A stretch of 64,000 nucleotides of DNA from Bin87 sp965203855 (lineage in GTDB: Bacteria > Chloroflexota > Dehalococcoidia > Lucifugimonadales > UBA3495), in the NCBI GenBank assembly GCA_965203855.1, contig CBDBDN010000009.1, positions 186,001 to 250,000 on the forward strand, read 5' to 3'. This document shows, piece by piece, positions 16,541 through 25,351 of the stretch. The position numbers were made by a program, and so were the translations under genes. Below the pieces are notes generated by a model, which was not told the DNA's origin, did no database searches, and worked only from the letters and a program-made list of their open reading frames with translations. How positions within the stretch are numbered: position 1 is the first letter of the stretch; each line of letters begins with the position of its first letter.

Positions 16541-16607
16541 GATGCTATCCCCCCTTTTATGTCAATTGCACTATCGCCTATTTTACCATTGCCGTCACTG
16601 CGCCAAA

Positions 16608-16650
16608 CTAAAAGGGCGGCGGAGGGGAATGCTGATTCCGCCCCCGCCGC
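16608..16650 (-). terminator. Rho-independent terminator of the ThDP enzyme gene
   Basis: On the minus strand, a GC hairpin (GCGGCGGGGGCGGAAT, loop CAGC, ATTCCCCTCCGCCGCC; 16615-16650) is followed at once by CTTTTAGT. Confidence 0.8.
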
Positions 16651-16679
16651 GCTGCTGTCGGCTGCGCTGCGTCGCCCGG

Positions 16680-18365
16680 CTACAACGACCAGTCATCAGG
16701 CAGGTCCGGCGTCGGCAGCGGGCGTATCATCACTTCTACCAGGGCCGGTTGGCCGCCGTCGATGGCTTGAAGCGCGCGCTGAAAAGCGGGCCGGATGGCT
16801 TCGGGGCGCTCTACGCGTTCCGACCAGCAGCCCAACCCGTTGGCGACGATGCTGAAGTTGCCGCCCAGCACCGCCAGCTCCGGCGGCGTGCCATTGGGGT
16901 TTTCCATACCCATCATGCCGCCGCCGATGCCGCCGTTGTTGATGACCACCGTCAGGATGGGCAAGCCCATGCGGGCGGCGGTTTCCAGTTCCATACCGGT
17001 CATCCCAAAGGAAGCATCTCCGAGCAGATGAACTACCAGATGGTCGGGTCGGCCCAGTTTGGCGCCAATGGCTGCGCCGACTGACCAGCCCATCGCGGCC
17101 ATGCCGCCCATCGCCACAAAATTGCGGGGACGGGTAGTCTGCCAGAAGGGAACCATATAGCCCCGGCTGCCGCCGGCGTCGTGCAGGGCGATGGTACGGT
17201 CCGGGTCAATCACCTGATAAAGCTCGTGGACGACGCGGTAGCCGTTGGTAGGGGTTTCCGGGTCGTTGAAGCGGGGCATCCATTCCAGGTTGTGCTTGGC
17301 GTGGCACTGCCGGATTTCGGCGGCGATTTCCGGTTTGACGCCCCCGGCATCCGGCCCGACGCGTTGCCGCACGGCGTCAATGATGGCGCGGAGGGCCAGC
17401 TTGGCGTCCGCCAGTATCGGCAGGTCAACCTGGTAGGTCTTGTTCAAGTCGGCAGGGTCGGCATTGATATGGATGATGCTGACGCCGTCAGGGATTGGGC
17501 GTCCGTCGGTGCCGTTGGGCTGCCGGAACGAGTTGCCGACGGCCAGAACCACATCGGCCTTGCGGTTGATTTGCAGCGCGGCGCCGGAAGCATAGCGGCT
17601 GCGGGGATAGACGCCGCCGCCCAGGGATAGGGGGTGATTTTCCGGGAAAATGCCTTTCCCCATAATGGTGGTGGCCACGGGCATGGAGAGCAGTTCCGCC
17701 AGCTCCATTACTTCGGCTGCGGCGCCGGCGCTCATGGCGCCGCCGCCGGCGTTCAGGATGGGGAAGTTGGCGTTAGCCAGCAGATGGGCGGCGCGCTGCA
17801 CGTCGGCGTCGGCTGGCCCGGCTTTGCCGGGCGTACCTACCGGCGCATAGGCCAAAACGGAGGCGTCCGCTTCGGCGGTTAGCACATCCTGGGGCATTTC
17901 CAGCACTACGGGGCCGGGGGAGCCGGAGCGCAGCGCGGTAAAAGCGCGGCGCATCACTTGGGGAATGTCCTGGACGCGGGTAAAGGTGCCCCGCCACTTG
18001 CACAGGCCGTCAAAGATGCTGGCGGATACTTCCTGCTGCCATTCCTGGCCCAGGTTGCGGAGGGGATGCTGCCCCATCAGCAGCAGCACGGGGATATTGT
18101 CGGCGTAGCAGCCGGCGATGGCGGTAAGGCAGTTGGTAGCGCCCGGGCCGGTGCCAGTCATGGCGACGCCTACTGCGCCGGTGGCGCGGGCGTAGCCATC
18201 AGCGATTTCCACGCCGAGACGCTCGTGGCGCGCGGCAAAGGGGCGGATGGTAGCGGACTGGCGCAACGGCCCCCACAGCGGGGACAAACCGCCGCCGGAG
18301 AACCCGGTTATGTAACGCACCCCTTCCAGTTCCAGGGCTTTGACTACGGCTTCGGCGCCACGCAT
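16680..18365 (-). CDS. Thiamine diphosphate enzyme, acetolactate synthase-like
   Basis: A 561-residue ThDP enzyme of the acetolactate synthase/benzoylformate decarboxylase superfamily. The catalytic Glu is in RHERLGVEIADGYARATG (residues about 45-62), GPGATNCLTAI follows, the central domain has NAGGGAMSAGA, and the ThDP/metal motif is GDASFGMTG with I-N-N-G-G later. The true substrate is unknown: enzymes with this architecture include oxalyl-CoA decarboxylase, sulfopyruvate decarboxylase and others, and no small ALS subunit gene is near. It has two paralogues in this window (23277 and 45639). Confidence 0.88.
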   Translation of the reverse strand: MRGAEAVVKALELEGVRYITGFSGGGLSPLWGPLRQSATIRPFAARHERLGVEIADGYARATGAVGVAMTGTGPGATNCLTAIAGCYADNIPVLLLMGQHPLRNLGQEWQQEVSASIFDGLCKWRGTFTRVQDIPQVMRRAFTALRSGSPGPVVLEMPQDVLTAEADASVLAYAPVGTPGKAGPADADVQRAAHLLANANFPILNAGGGAMSAGAAAEVMELAELLSMPVATTIMGKGIFPENHPLSLGGGVYPRSRYASGAALQINRKADVVLAVGNSFRQPNGTDGRPIPDGVSIIHINADPADLNKTYQVDLPILADAKLALRAIIDAVRQRVGPDAGGVKPEIAAEIRQCHAKHNLEWMPRFNDPETPTNGYRVVHELYQVIDPDRTIALHDAGGSRGYMVPFWQTTRPRNFVAMGGMAAMGWSVGAAIGAKLGRPDHLVVHLLGDASFGMTGMELETAARMGLPILTVVINNGGIGGGMMGMENPNGTPPELAVLGGNFSIVANGLGCWSERVERPEAIRPAFQRALQAIDGGQPALVEVMIRPLPTPDLPDDWSL

Positions 18366-18501
18366 AACGGCTCCTCCTCATCGGCGGGATGGAGCGGCCA
18401 AGTTAGCCGGGCCGAGCGCCCGGCGCAACCCGCTCCGCAATTATGCGGGATGATAGGGCAAGGGGATGACGGGGTCAACCGGGCGCCGGCCTGGCGGGGG
18501 A

Positions 18502-18978
18502 CTATAAAGCGCGGGCCAGATGTTCCAGTTCGTCCAGGACTTCGGAGAAAGTAGGGAACTGATAGCGTTGCAATGCTTCGCAAAGCATTTGCTTGCCGGT
18601 GGCCGGGTCATAGATGCGGTGGATGTAATCGTCAGGGTTGGCGTGGAGGTTATGGTATTTCAGGAGGAGGTTGCCGCCGATTTGCCATCCGATGTAGGCG
18701 TACCGCAAACCGCGGACACGGTGCGGAATATGGGCATTATCGTACTCAAAAAGGATGCGAATTTCTAACGCTACGCCTCGCTCGCAGTACACGATACCCG
18801 TCATCAATAAATCGGCCGTATCAGCGTCAAATCCGATGTCCAGCGTATCCAGATGCCGAATGACAAACGGACGCTGCGCTAACCGGATGTCGAGGACGGC
18901 TTTGTAGTTTTCCCACGACTGCCATCCGTGCGGGTCCGGTCGTTCAGAGATTGCAATGCGCGATAAGCGAAGCACCAT
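18502..18978 (-). CDS. Putative toxin of a TA pair (DUF6516/TumE-like)
   Basis: About 158 residues, from MVLRLSRIAISERPD. The strand pattern ALEIRILFEYDNAHIPHRVRG and HNLHANPDDYIHRIYDP with a C-terminal helix FSEVLDELEHLA resembles DUF6516/TumE-type toxins, a weak similarity judged by eye. A start at 19014 is also possible. It overlaps the small upstream gene by about 100 bases, and both read in the same direction, an arrangement that suggests a co-regulated pair. The catalytic residues of the toxin family are not certain to me. Confidence 0.55.
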   Translation of the reverse strand: MVLRLSRIAISERPDPHGWQSWENYKAVLDIRLAQRPFVIRHLDTLDIGFDADTADLLMTGIVYCERGVALEIRILFEYDNAHIPHRVRGLRYAYIGWQIGGNLLLKYHNLHANPDDYIHRIYDPATGKQMLCEALQRYQFPTFSEVLDELEHLARAL

Positions 18979-19181
18979 TTCAAGACCTCCGCAGTTTCCT
19001 GCATTTCGCCCCATTCGATCAGCGCAGCCATGCGCGCGCTGGGCATTTCGTAGCGCCGCTCGTACTTGCTGATTTCTTTTTGCAGTTCGGCCATCATCTC
19101 AGCCCGCGATACTTTGCGAACCGGGGTGCCGGCAGTGGGTGCAGCTTGGGCAGCGTTGGAGGTAGCGGGTACGGCAGCCAT
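18879..19181 (-). CDS. Putative antitoxin partner
   Basis: A 100-residue protein. The central segment EISKYERRYEMPSARMAAL and the following WGEMQETAEVLKWCFAYRAL match the KYExxYGMSSxxF...GELxDxxDxxxW plan of short proteins that accompany small toxin genes (pattern recognised by eye). N-terminus is Ala/Thr-rich and likely disordered; the C-terminus, which lies in the overlap with the next gene, is basic. Expected to bind and neutralise its partner. Confidence 0.55.
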   Translation of the reverse strand: MAAVPATSNAAQAAPTAGTPVRKVSRAEMMAELQKEISKYERRYEMPSARMAALIEWGEMQETAEVLKWCFAYRALQSLNDRTRTDGSRGKTTKPSSTSG

Positions 19182-19383
19182 TTCAATCCCTACTTTATTC
19201 CGTGATGGGCCAAAAGCCTACACCACATCGCAGCCCTTGACAACGCAGCCGAGCCGCCGGCCGGGTTGGGCAAAGTGGGCGTTGGATAGTGACGCAGTGG
19301 GCGTTGACGCCGGGCGGCAAGTTCCATGATAGTACTGCCCACCGGCGGCAACGCCGGATTCAATAGGGAGGCTTAACTATGCT

Positions 19384-19854
19384 ATGATTAGGATAGCCGA
19401 TTTGCCCGAAGCAATTCACGCCGCCATCAACGGCTGGCGGGTATGGGTGACACTGGCTCTGTTCGTGTCGCTGATACTCAACGAGGCCGTTATTGGCATC
19501 GGCAGCGGCCAAACGATTACGCAGTCGCTAACCCGCATCCCGTACTATCTGATTCCGTACCTGCTGCTGGTCAGCGGGGCCATTGCTCAGGCCGGCATCG
19601 GCGCCGTGCCATTCGCAACAGGAGTGATTATGACGCTGTACGATGTTGCCATCAAGCGCCGGCAGGGCTGGCGGCAGGAGGGGGTGGAAGCGGGCCGCGC
19701 GGAAGGGCGGACGGAAGGGCGGTCTGAGGAACGCCGAGAGAAAATTGCCGCTGTCCTAGCGCACCCGGAGCTTACGGCGGAGCAGAAAGTGCTGTTCGTT
19801 GAGATCCTCAACACCGGCAACGATGACGCGCCGGGCGCTGCCAATCCCGCTTGA
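19384..19854 (+). CDS. Membrane protein with charged AEGR tail
   Basis: A 156-residue protein of unknown role. It has two or three hydrophobic segments (WVTLALFVSLILNEAVIGI, IPYYLIPYLLLVSGAIA, GVIMTLYDVAI) followed by a charged helical stretch AGRAEGRTEGRSEERRE and a C-terminal EVLAHPEL-like module LAHPELTAEQKVLFVEIL. The AEGR-type repeats also occur in tails of Rpn/PD-DExK proteins, but no nuclease core is present. Its C-terminal two thirds are duplicated immediately downstream. Confidence 0.6.
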   Translation: MIRIADLPEAIHAAINGWRVWVTLALFVSLILNEAVIGIGSGQTITQSLTRIPYYLIPYLLLVSGAIAQAGIGAVPFATGVIMTLYDVAIKRRQGWRQEGVEAGRAEGRTEGRSEERREKIAAVLAHPELTAEQKVLFVEILNTGNDDAPGAANPA

Positions 19855-20137
19855 CACTTACCGCAAGCCTTGCCGATGCCATCGCCCAGGCCGGCATCGG
19901 CGCAGTCCCGTTTGCGATAGGAGTGACTATGACACTGTACGATGTTGCCATCAAGCGCCGGCAGGGCTGGCGGCAGGAGGGGCTGGAAGCGGGCCGTGCG
20001 GAAGGCCGGGCAGAGGAGCGCCGGGATAAAATTGCAGCCGTCCTCGCGCACCCGGAGCTTACGGCGGAACAGAAAGTGCTGGTAGTTGAGATACTCAACG
20101 CCGGCAACGATGACGCGGCGGGTACGCCCGATGCCGG
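19581..20137 (+). repeat. Two-copy tandem duplication, unit about 298 bases
   Basis: The segment beginning at 19581 (CCATTGCTCAGGCCGGCATC) recurs from 19879 with scattered substitutions and a deletion in the AGRAEGR-coding part. This is the source of the partial second gene. Confidence 0.8.
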
Positions 20138-20141
20138 GTGA
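19851..20141 (+). CDS. Truncated tandem copy of the preceding gene
   Basis: A 96-residue frame that repeats residues about 66-150 of the upstream protein (AQAGIGAVPFA, TLYDVAIKRRQGWRQEG, LAHPELTAEQKVL) with about 85-90 percent identity but lacks the first two membrane segments. It starts at the stop of the first copy. It arose by a segmental duplication of about 298 bases. Whether it is translated is unknown; the retained frame over its whole length suggests recent origin or selection. Confidence 0.5.
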   Translation: MTLTASLADAIAQAGIGAVPFAIGVTMTLYDVAIKRRQGWRQEGLEAGRAEGRAEERRDKIAAVLAHPELTAEQKVLVVEILNAGNDDAAGTPDAG

Positions 20142-20148
20142 TGACGGC

Positions 20149-23058
20149 CTAGATGACCAGGTGCGCCCCTTTTGGCCGCCGCTTGCCGCCGTGGACGCTG
20201 GGTTCGGCGCACCATTTGGCCGCCAGCCGTCGTACTCCCTGATAGACGGCATCGTCAAACCCCAGCAGGTCGCACAATACGCGGCGGTCCAGCAGCGCGC
20301 GGTTGGGGTCGGCATCGGCTAGGTAGGCCGGCTGGAGTTCTTTGTCGCGGAAGTCATCAAAGACGGCTTGGGCGGTGGACAGCTGGTCATCGGACAACGC
20401 CCGCAGGTTGAGGGTAGGCAGATTGGGGATAACCAGGCGGGTCATACTGGCCTTGCTGGACTGCTGGCGGCTGGAATGCCACCAGTATGACAACAGGCCC
20501 AGCGTACTGTTGCTCCATACCGTAAAGGCGTAATCAAATCGGTGGTCGTCAAAACCGATATTGGGCCACACCCTACCGCCGAGAGATGCCAGTTCCGTAA
20601 AGGCCACCGCGAGGGCTTGGGAGCCGAAAGTGAAATCCCGGTTCAGATGCGCTCGGCCGGCAGTGCTCCAGAGTTCTGCGGCGCGGCTTTCCCTACCTGG
20701 GCGTACGCGCAACTGCGCGTCAGGCTTGCAAATCAGGCGGGTCTCACGGCGCGCGTGGTGGTTGTAAAGCGCCGGGTAGGTTGCCGTGGGGCTAGGCGCC
20801 ATCTTGATGAAAGGGCCGCCGTGGGTAGTCATGGTTAGCAGGGAGTCGTGGACACCCAGTTGCCCGATTTCCCTCAAGTGCGTCATTGGCAACGACCAAG
20901 CTTGCGGTTCGGCGGGCAGCCGGATATTGCCGGCAACCAGTGAATACGCTACTTGCGCGAGGGACGCATCCAGCAAGCGGCCGGCGCCCCAGCCGTTGTC
21001 GTGGTCATCAAGGGGGGCGTCCAGTATTTCGCCGGCCAGAGTATCCCCGGTGTAAATGGGTATGCCGCCATAAGGCCCGTCCTCAATGCAGCGCATTGCG
21101 TCGTTGTCGGCGATGGCGGCGGCAATTTCCCGCGCTTCGGCAAAGCTGCGGGGCCGACGGCGCAGGGAGATGAACCGGGCACGCCCGGAGGATTTTTCAC
21201 CTTTGACCAGCCGCCGGCCAATCACTAGACACTCGGCAACTCCGGTGTCCGATGAAAATGACATATCGGTGCCGTTGGCCGCAACGCTTACGATAGTTAC
21301 ATCGGTATATTTTTCGGCAATCAGCCGCCGAAACTTGGCCCACGACGCGCCGTTGACGGCCGTAAAGAGTATTAGCAAGGCGATGACGCCGCCGGGGCGC
21401 ACTTTTTTGTCAGCAATGGCCGCAAAGGCCGCCCCTAACCCGGCATGACCGTGATAGCAGGAATGCTGTGCAAATCGGGTTAGCCGCGCCGACATATCAT
21501 CCTGGTCGGCTATGGGAGCGCCAAAAGAGGCAAAGGCGGCGTTCTGCACATTTCCGTCAGCGTCCCGGTGCTTGGTATTGCTGGTAAAGGGCGGGTTCAT
21601 TATCACCAAGTCAAACCTGCCGTCAGGGATGTCGGCGATGATTTGCGCCGCCGTTTCCTCGCCTACACTGCCTGTCCGCAATGCCGGGTCGCTGGTGTTA
21701 AACAGCGTCATCGCTGCCGATGATTGCAGCAGTTCCAATGAGCCGATGCGAACATCGCCGTCCTTTTGCCGCCCGTAAGCCAGGGTGTAAAGCCTGGAGT
21801 TATCGAAAAGCGCGGCTGGAACGATGCCCGACAGAGTGGAGCCGGTAATATGCACTGCCGACGGCATCACGTCGCAACCGTAAAGAACCTCCTGCATCAT
21901 CGCGGTATGCAGTTGCTCCGGATCGCCGCCAGTCTGGGAATGGCGCGCCGCGATTTGTTCGTACACCGCGGACAGCAGCGCGCCGGTGCCGCAGGCGAAA
22001 TCAGCAATCCTCAACTGCCCAACGGCTTCGGCATCATTCCAATCTACGCCGCGCAGCCTGCTCACTGCCAAGCGCGCCAGCAGGGCGGCCGACGCCGGCA
22101 GTGTGTAGAAAGTCGCCAGATACTTACGGTCGGCAATCAGCCGCTGAAATATCCGCCCTGTTAAGTCGTGGGCATTGTCCACCCCGGCGGCGGCGATCTG
22201 TTGCGCGGTATCCCGAAGTTCGGCTAGTATCCGCGCAGCGTCCCCAGCCGGCAACTGTTCCAAAATGTCTTTGGCGATGGCGAAAATGGCCCAGTAGTTG
22301 ATTTGCAGAATATTCGACCATGCTTCCAGCGTAACGCTTTGCGGGTTGGCGACTCCCGGTCCGCAAATCAAGTTCAACGGTTTGACGCCGGCGTGCATCC
22401 CAGCAATACGTTGGTGGAAAACCAAGGCGTTAGCTATGATAGCGCAGGCCATCCGTCGCGTTTGCGGCACATCGGACATTCCCAGCCGCCGGGCAATATC
22501 GGGTGTTATGTTTGGTCGTAGCTGCGCCATGTGGTTAAGGATGCTGACCGCCCTCTCAATGCCCTGTTCTAACGCGGCCGCCGCATCCTCCACTGCTCGT
22601 TGCGGCACGGACACCAGTCGTATTAGATCCGCCAGGTCAGTAGCGGAACCGTTGAGCCACCCCGACTCGGGGAAGCGCGCCCCACTTTCATAAAGTACAC
22701 AGTAAAACATCCGGGCATCGCCTATTGCCGCGTCCAGGTCATAAGCGTTCTCAATAGCTCTGGGATAGCGCAAAGCGATGGCCGCCTCAATAGTACGCGG
22801 TTCGCCGGTTACCGCCAACCCCAGCCGTTCACGGGCGTCCTGCTCTGCCTCTGGGCCGGGTTCATACTCGGCTTCCACTACCACCGGCGACCGTCCGGCG
22901 GCAGTAATCAAAATATCAGGATGCCGACCGAAATGTTCTACCAACGTCTGCGTCTGCTCGTAGCGCACGGCATAGCCGGGCAACATCCGGCGCAGCAACG
23001 CGCCCAAAGCGTTGTTAGCGTTGGGTTCAGTCTGGCGTGTTTGCAGTGTGGACATCAT
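20149..23058 (-). CDS. Fused nuclease/N6-adenine DNA methyltransferase (type IIG or ISP-like)
   Basis: A 969-residue single-chain restriction-modification-type enzyme. Residues about 46-66 (HPDILI...VVVEAEYE) look like a PD-(D/E)XK core whose lysine is replaced (E-A-E). A helical connector leads to FYTLPASAALLA; the SAM motif is ADFACGTGALL (352-362) and the adenine-methyltransferase motif is NPPF (488-491). The C-terminal 350 residues should recognise DNA. No separate nuclease, helicase or specificity gene is nearby. Its 3' end converges on the duplicated membrane gene. It may act as a solitary methylase, or as a restriction enzyme if the altered site is active. Confidence 0.85.
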   Translation of the reverse strand: MMSTLQTRQTEPNANNALGALLRRMLPGYAVRYEQTQTLVEHFGRHPDILITAAGRSPVVVEAEYEPGPEAEQDARERLGLAVTGEPRTIEAAIALRYPRAIENAYDLDAAIGDARMFYCVLYESGARFPESGWLNGSATDLADLIRLVSVPQRAVEDAAAALEQGIERAVSILNHMAQLRPNITPDIARRLGMSDVPQTRRMACAIIANALVFHQRIAGMHAGVKPLNLICGPGVANPQSVTLEAWSNILQINYWAIFAIAKDILEQLPAGDAARILAELRDTAQQIAAAGVDNAHDLTGRIFQRLIADRKYLATFYTLPASAALLARLAVSRLRGVDWNDAEAVGQLRIADFACGTGALLSAVYEQIAARHSQTGGDPEQLHTAMMQEVLYGCDVMPSAVHITGSTLSGIVPAALFDNSRLYTLAYGRQKDGDVRIGSLELLQSSAAMTLFNTSDPALRTGSVGEETAAQIIADIPDGRFDLVIMNPPFTSNTKHRDADGNVQNAAFASFGAPIADQDDMSARLTRFAQHSCYHGHAGLGAAFAAIADKKVRPGGVIALLILFTAVNGASWAKFRRLIAEKYTDVTIVSVAANGTDMSFSSDTGVAECLVIGRRLVKGEKSSGRARFISLRRRPRSFAEAREIAAAIADNDAMRCIEDGPYGGIPIYTGDTLAGEILDAPLDDHDNGWGAGRLLDASLAQVAYSLVAGNIRLPAEPQAWSLPMTHLREIGQLGVHDSLLTMTTHGGPFIKMAPSPTATYPALYNHHARRETRLICKPDAQLRVRPGRESRAAELWSTAGRAHLNRDFTFGSQALAVAFTELASLGGRVWPNIGFDDHRFDYAFTVWSNSTLGLLSYWWHSSRQQSSKASMTRLVIPNLPTLNLRALSDDQLSTAQAVFDDFRDKELQPAYLADADPNRALLDRRVLCDLLGFDDAVYQGVRRLAAKWCAEPSVHGGKRRPKGAHLVI

Positions 23059-23276
23059 CCTTACCCCTCACGATAGCGGCAAGGGTAGCGAGTTTATAGG
23101 CGATTTACCGAGCCTGTCAAACTGCGCCTGTCATACCGTTTCTAATCCCCGGTTGACCCACCTACTGCTCCCCGCTATCATCCCTATCAGTTCCCGCATA
23201 TTATGTCAGCGGTTCGCCAATGCTGTATTACGGCTTGTCCGCACCGTCCCAACTACCCAAACCAGGAGCCCGTATT

Positions 23277-24995
23277 ATGCCCCAAGCCAGCGAGCTTATC
23301 GTTCAGTTTTTGCAAGAGGCCGGCGTTGATGCCGTGTTTGGCATTCCCGGCGGCGGCACCGGCCAGATTTTCGGCCATCTGGTTGGCAAAGAGCCGGCTA
23401 TCAATACCTATCTGACGCGGCATGAGCAGACCGCCGCTATTATGGCCGATGCCTACGCCCGCGCCGCCGGCAAGCCCGCCGTCATTATGGGGCAGGGGCT
23501 GTTTATGGGTTCTAACGCCGCTTTCGGCATTATGGAGGCGATGCTGTCCAGCAGCCCGATGCTGGTGCTGACCGATACTTCCGACGGCGGCGTGGGGCAG
23601 CATCCCGCCAACCAGTCCGGCGCGGGCGAGTACGGCAGCATTGACTTGCACAACATCTTTCGGGCGATGACCAAGTACACTACTTTGGCTACTTCGCCCA
23701 AAGAGGCGGCGCTGGGCGCGCAGCTGGCCATCAAGCATTCGTTGAGCGGACGCCCCGGCCCCACTTGCCTGCTGATGCGTACCGCCGCCATCGGGGGCGA
23801 GGTTGACCTGGAAACGCCGCCTTTTATCCACGATACCGCCGGCTACCTGAACACCGCCAAGCCGCAGGCCGCGCCCCAGGACATTGAACGCGCCGTGGCG
23901 ATACTGGCGCAGTCGCAGCGTCCGGTCATCGTGGCCGGCAACGGCGTCCATATGGCCCGCGCCCACGATGCCCTGCGCCGGCTGGCCGAGCAGTGGAACG
24001 CGCCCATTGCTACCAGCTACAAGGGGAAGTCGGCTATTGCCGAAACGCATCCTCTCTCTGTTGGAATGGCGGGCATCTATGGACAGGAAGCTGCCAACCG
24101 CGCGGTGGGCGATGCGGATACGGTCGTTATCGTCGGGGCCAAGCTCAGCCCGCAGGATACGGTGCGGGAACGCCCCAATGTGTTCAATCCGCGCGGCCAG
24201 CGCATCATCCAGATTGACATTGACGACCGCAACGCCGGCTGGACTTTCCCCGTAGAACTGGGCCTGATTGGCGATGCTGGCAGTATCCTCAACCAGCTGG
24301 TTGACGCCTCTGTCGATGTTGCGGCGTCCACTGCCGGCAGCCGGAGCGAATGGGCCGCCGCTTTGCCCGGTCGCAAGCGCGAGCTGGGTTTCTATGCGGA
24401 TGCCGGCTGCGACACCGATTCGGCGCCGGCTTTGCCGCAGCGGGTCGTGCGTTTGTTGCAGGAAACGATGCCCGCCGATACGGTGTACGCTCTGGACGCC
24501 GGCAACAACCGCACCTGGATGGCGCATCTGTACCAGGCGCAGCAGGCGCATACCTTTTTCTGCCCCGGCGGTACGGCTGGAATGGGGTGGGGGCTGCCGG
24601 CCGCCGTCGGCCTGCAAATCGCCTACCCCGGCCGGCCGGTGGTCTGCGTAACCGGAGACGGCGGCTATATGATGACCGTCAACGCCCTGTCCACTGCGAT
24701 GCAGTACAACCTGCCCATCATCTGCGTGGTGTTCAACGACGGCGCGCTGGGAATGGTGCGGCATCACCAGTCACCGGGGCAGTACATCGCCTCCGAGTTT
24801 GCCGAAACCGACAACGCCGCGGTAGCGCGGGGGTTTGGCTGCTTCGGCGTGCAGGTGGCCGACTCTCGCGACTTGCCCGATGCGCTGCGCCAGGCCCGGG
24901 CATCCGGCCGGCCGGCGGTGGTGGATGTACTGATAGACCGCGGCCCCAGCCCGGACGACTGGCGCGCCGACTTGCGGACGGCGGGGGAGACCTGA
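23277..24995 (+). CDS. Thiamine diphosphate enzyme, acetolactate synthase-like
   Basis: A 572-residue ThDP enzyme. N-terminal PYR domain with the catalytic Glu in TRHEQTAAIMADAYARAAG; central domain VIVAGNGVHMARA; C-terminal PP domain with TGDGGYMMTVNAL and VVFNDGALGMVRHHQ, the GDG...N metal and ThDP motif. It starts at ATG 23277 behind a CAGGAG ribosome site. It is near one of three paralogues in the window that share this plan but little sequence. The substrate is unknown; adjacent genes do not form an amino-acid pathway. Confidence 0.88.
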   Translation: MPQASELIVQFLQEAGVDAVFGIPGGGTGQIFGHLVGKEPAINTYLTRHEQTAAIMADAYARAAGKPAVIMGQGLFMGSNAAFGIMEAMLSSSPMLVLTDTSDGGVGQHPANQSGAGEYGSIDLHNIFRAMTKYTTLATSPKEAALGAQLAIKHSLSGRPGPTCLLMRTAAIGGEVDLETPPFIHDTAGYLNTAKPQAAPQDIERAVAILAQSQRPVIVAGNGVHMARAHDALRRLAEQWNAPIATSYKGKSAIAETHPLSVGMAGIYGQEAANRAVGDADTVVIVGAKLSPQDTVRERPNVFNPRGQRIIQIDIDDRNAGWTFPVELGLIGDAGSILNQLVDASVDVAASTAGSRSEWAAALPGRKRELGFYADAGCDTDSAPALPQRVVRLLQETMPADTVYALDAGNNRTWMAHLYQAQQAHTFFCPGGTAGMGWGLPAAVGLQIAYPGRPVVCVTGDGGYMMTVNALSTAMQYNLPIICVVFNDGALGMVRHHQSPGQYIASEFAETDNAAVARGFGCFGVQVADSRDLPDALRQARASGRPAVVDVLIDRGPSPDDWRADLRTAGET

Positions 24996-25000
24996 TGCGG

Positions 25001-25006
25001 TATAAT
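25001..25006 (+). promoter_or_regulatory. Candidate -10 box before the protease pair
   Basis: TATAAT at 25001-25006, about 40 bases before the start of the DUF5678-like gene. No good -35 box at 16-18 bases upstream, so support is partial. Confidence 0.4.
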
Positions 25007-25045
25007 GGGCAGACAACCAGCCAATCTATCCGTCAGGAGATTACC

Positions 25046-25351
25046 ATGTTTTCAGTGTCCACAAAGGTTAGCGACCAGGAGATAGAGGAGATGATTGCCA
25101 GCTTGGGCGGACACACCGCCATTGCGGAGGGCATCCGCTGGTACGGGGAACGCTGCGACCTGTTCGACAGCCGACGCCGTGAGCTAACCGCCAAATACCC
25201 GGACCAGTTCGTCGCCATGGCCGCCGACGATACCATCATAGCGTCCGAAACGCTGGATGGCCTTTTCGACGAAATAGACCGTAACGGCATTGAGCGGGAA
25301 CCCTGCGTCATAGAGTTCCTCGGGGCCAAGCCGGTAGTGTGGATTATATGA
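25046..25351 (+). CDS. DUF5678-like small protein
   Basis: A 101-residue protein with the pattern KYPDQFVAMAADDTIIA followed by a helix and VIEFLG strand, as in DUF5678 proteins of cyanobacteria and Chloroflexota (recognised by eye). Start at ATG 25046 after a CAGGAG ribosome site. Its stop overlaps the next start in an ATGA, so it is made together with a retropepsin-like protease. No known catalytic motif; a regulator or partner of the protease is a reasonable guess. Confidence 0.6.
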   Translation: MFSVSTKVSDQEIEEMIASLGGHTAIAEGIRWYGERCDLFDSRRRELTAKYPDQFVAMAADDTIIASETLDGLFDEIDRNGIEREPCVIEFLGAKPVVWII

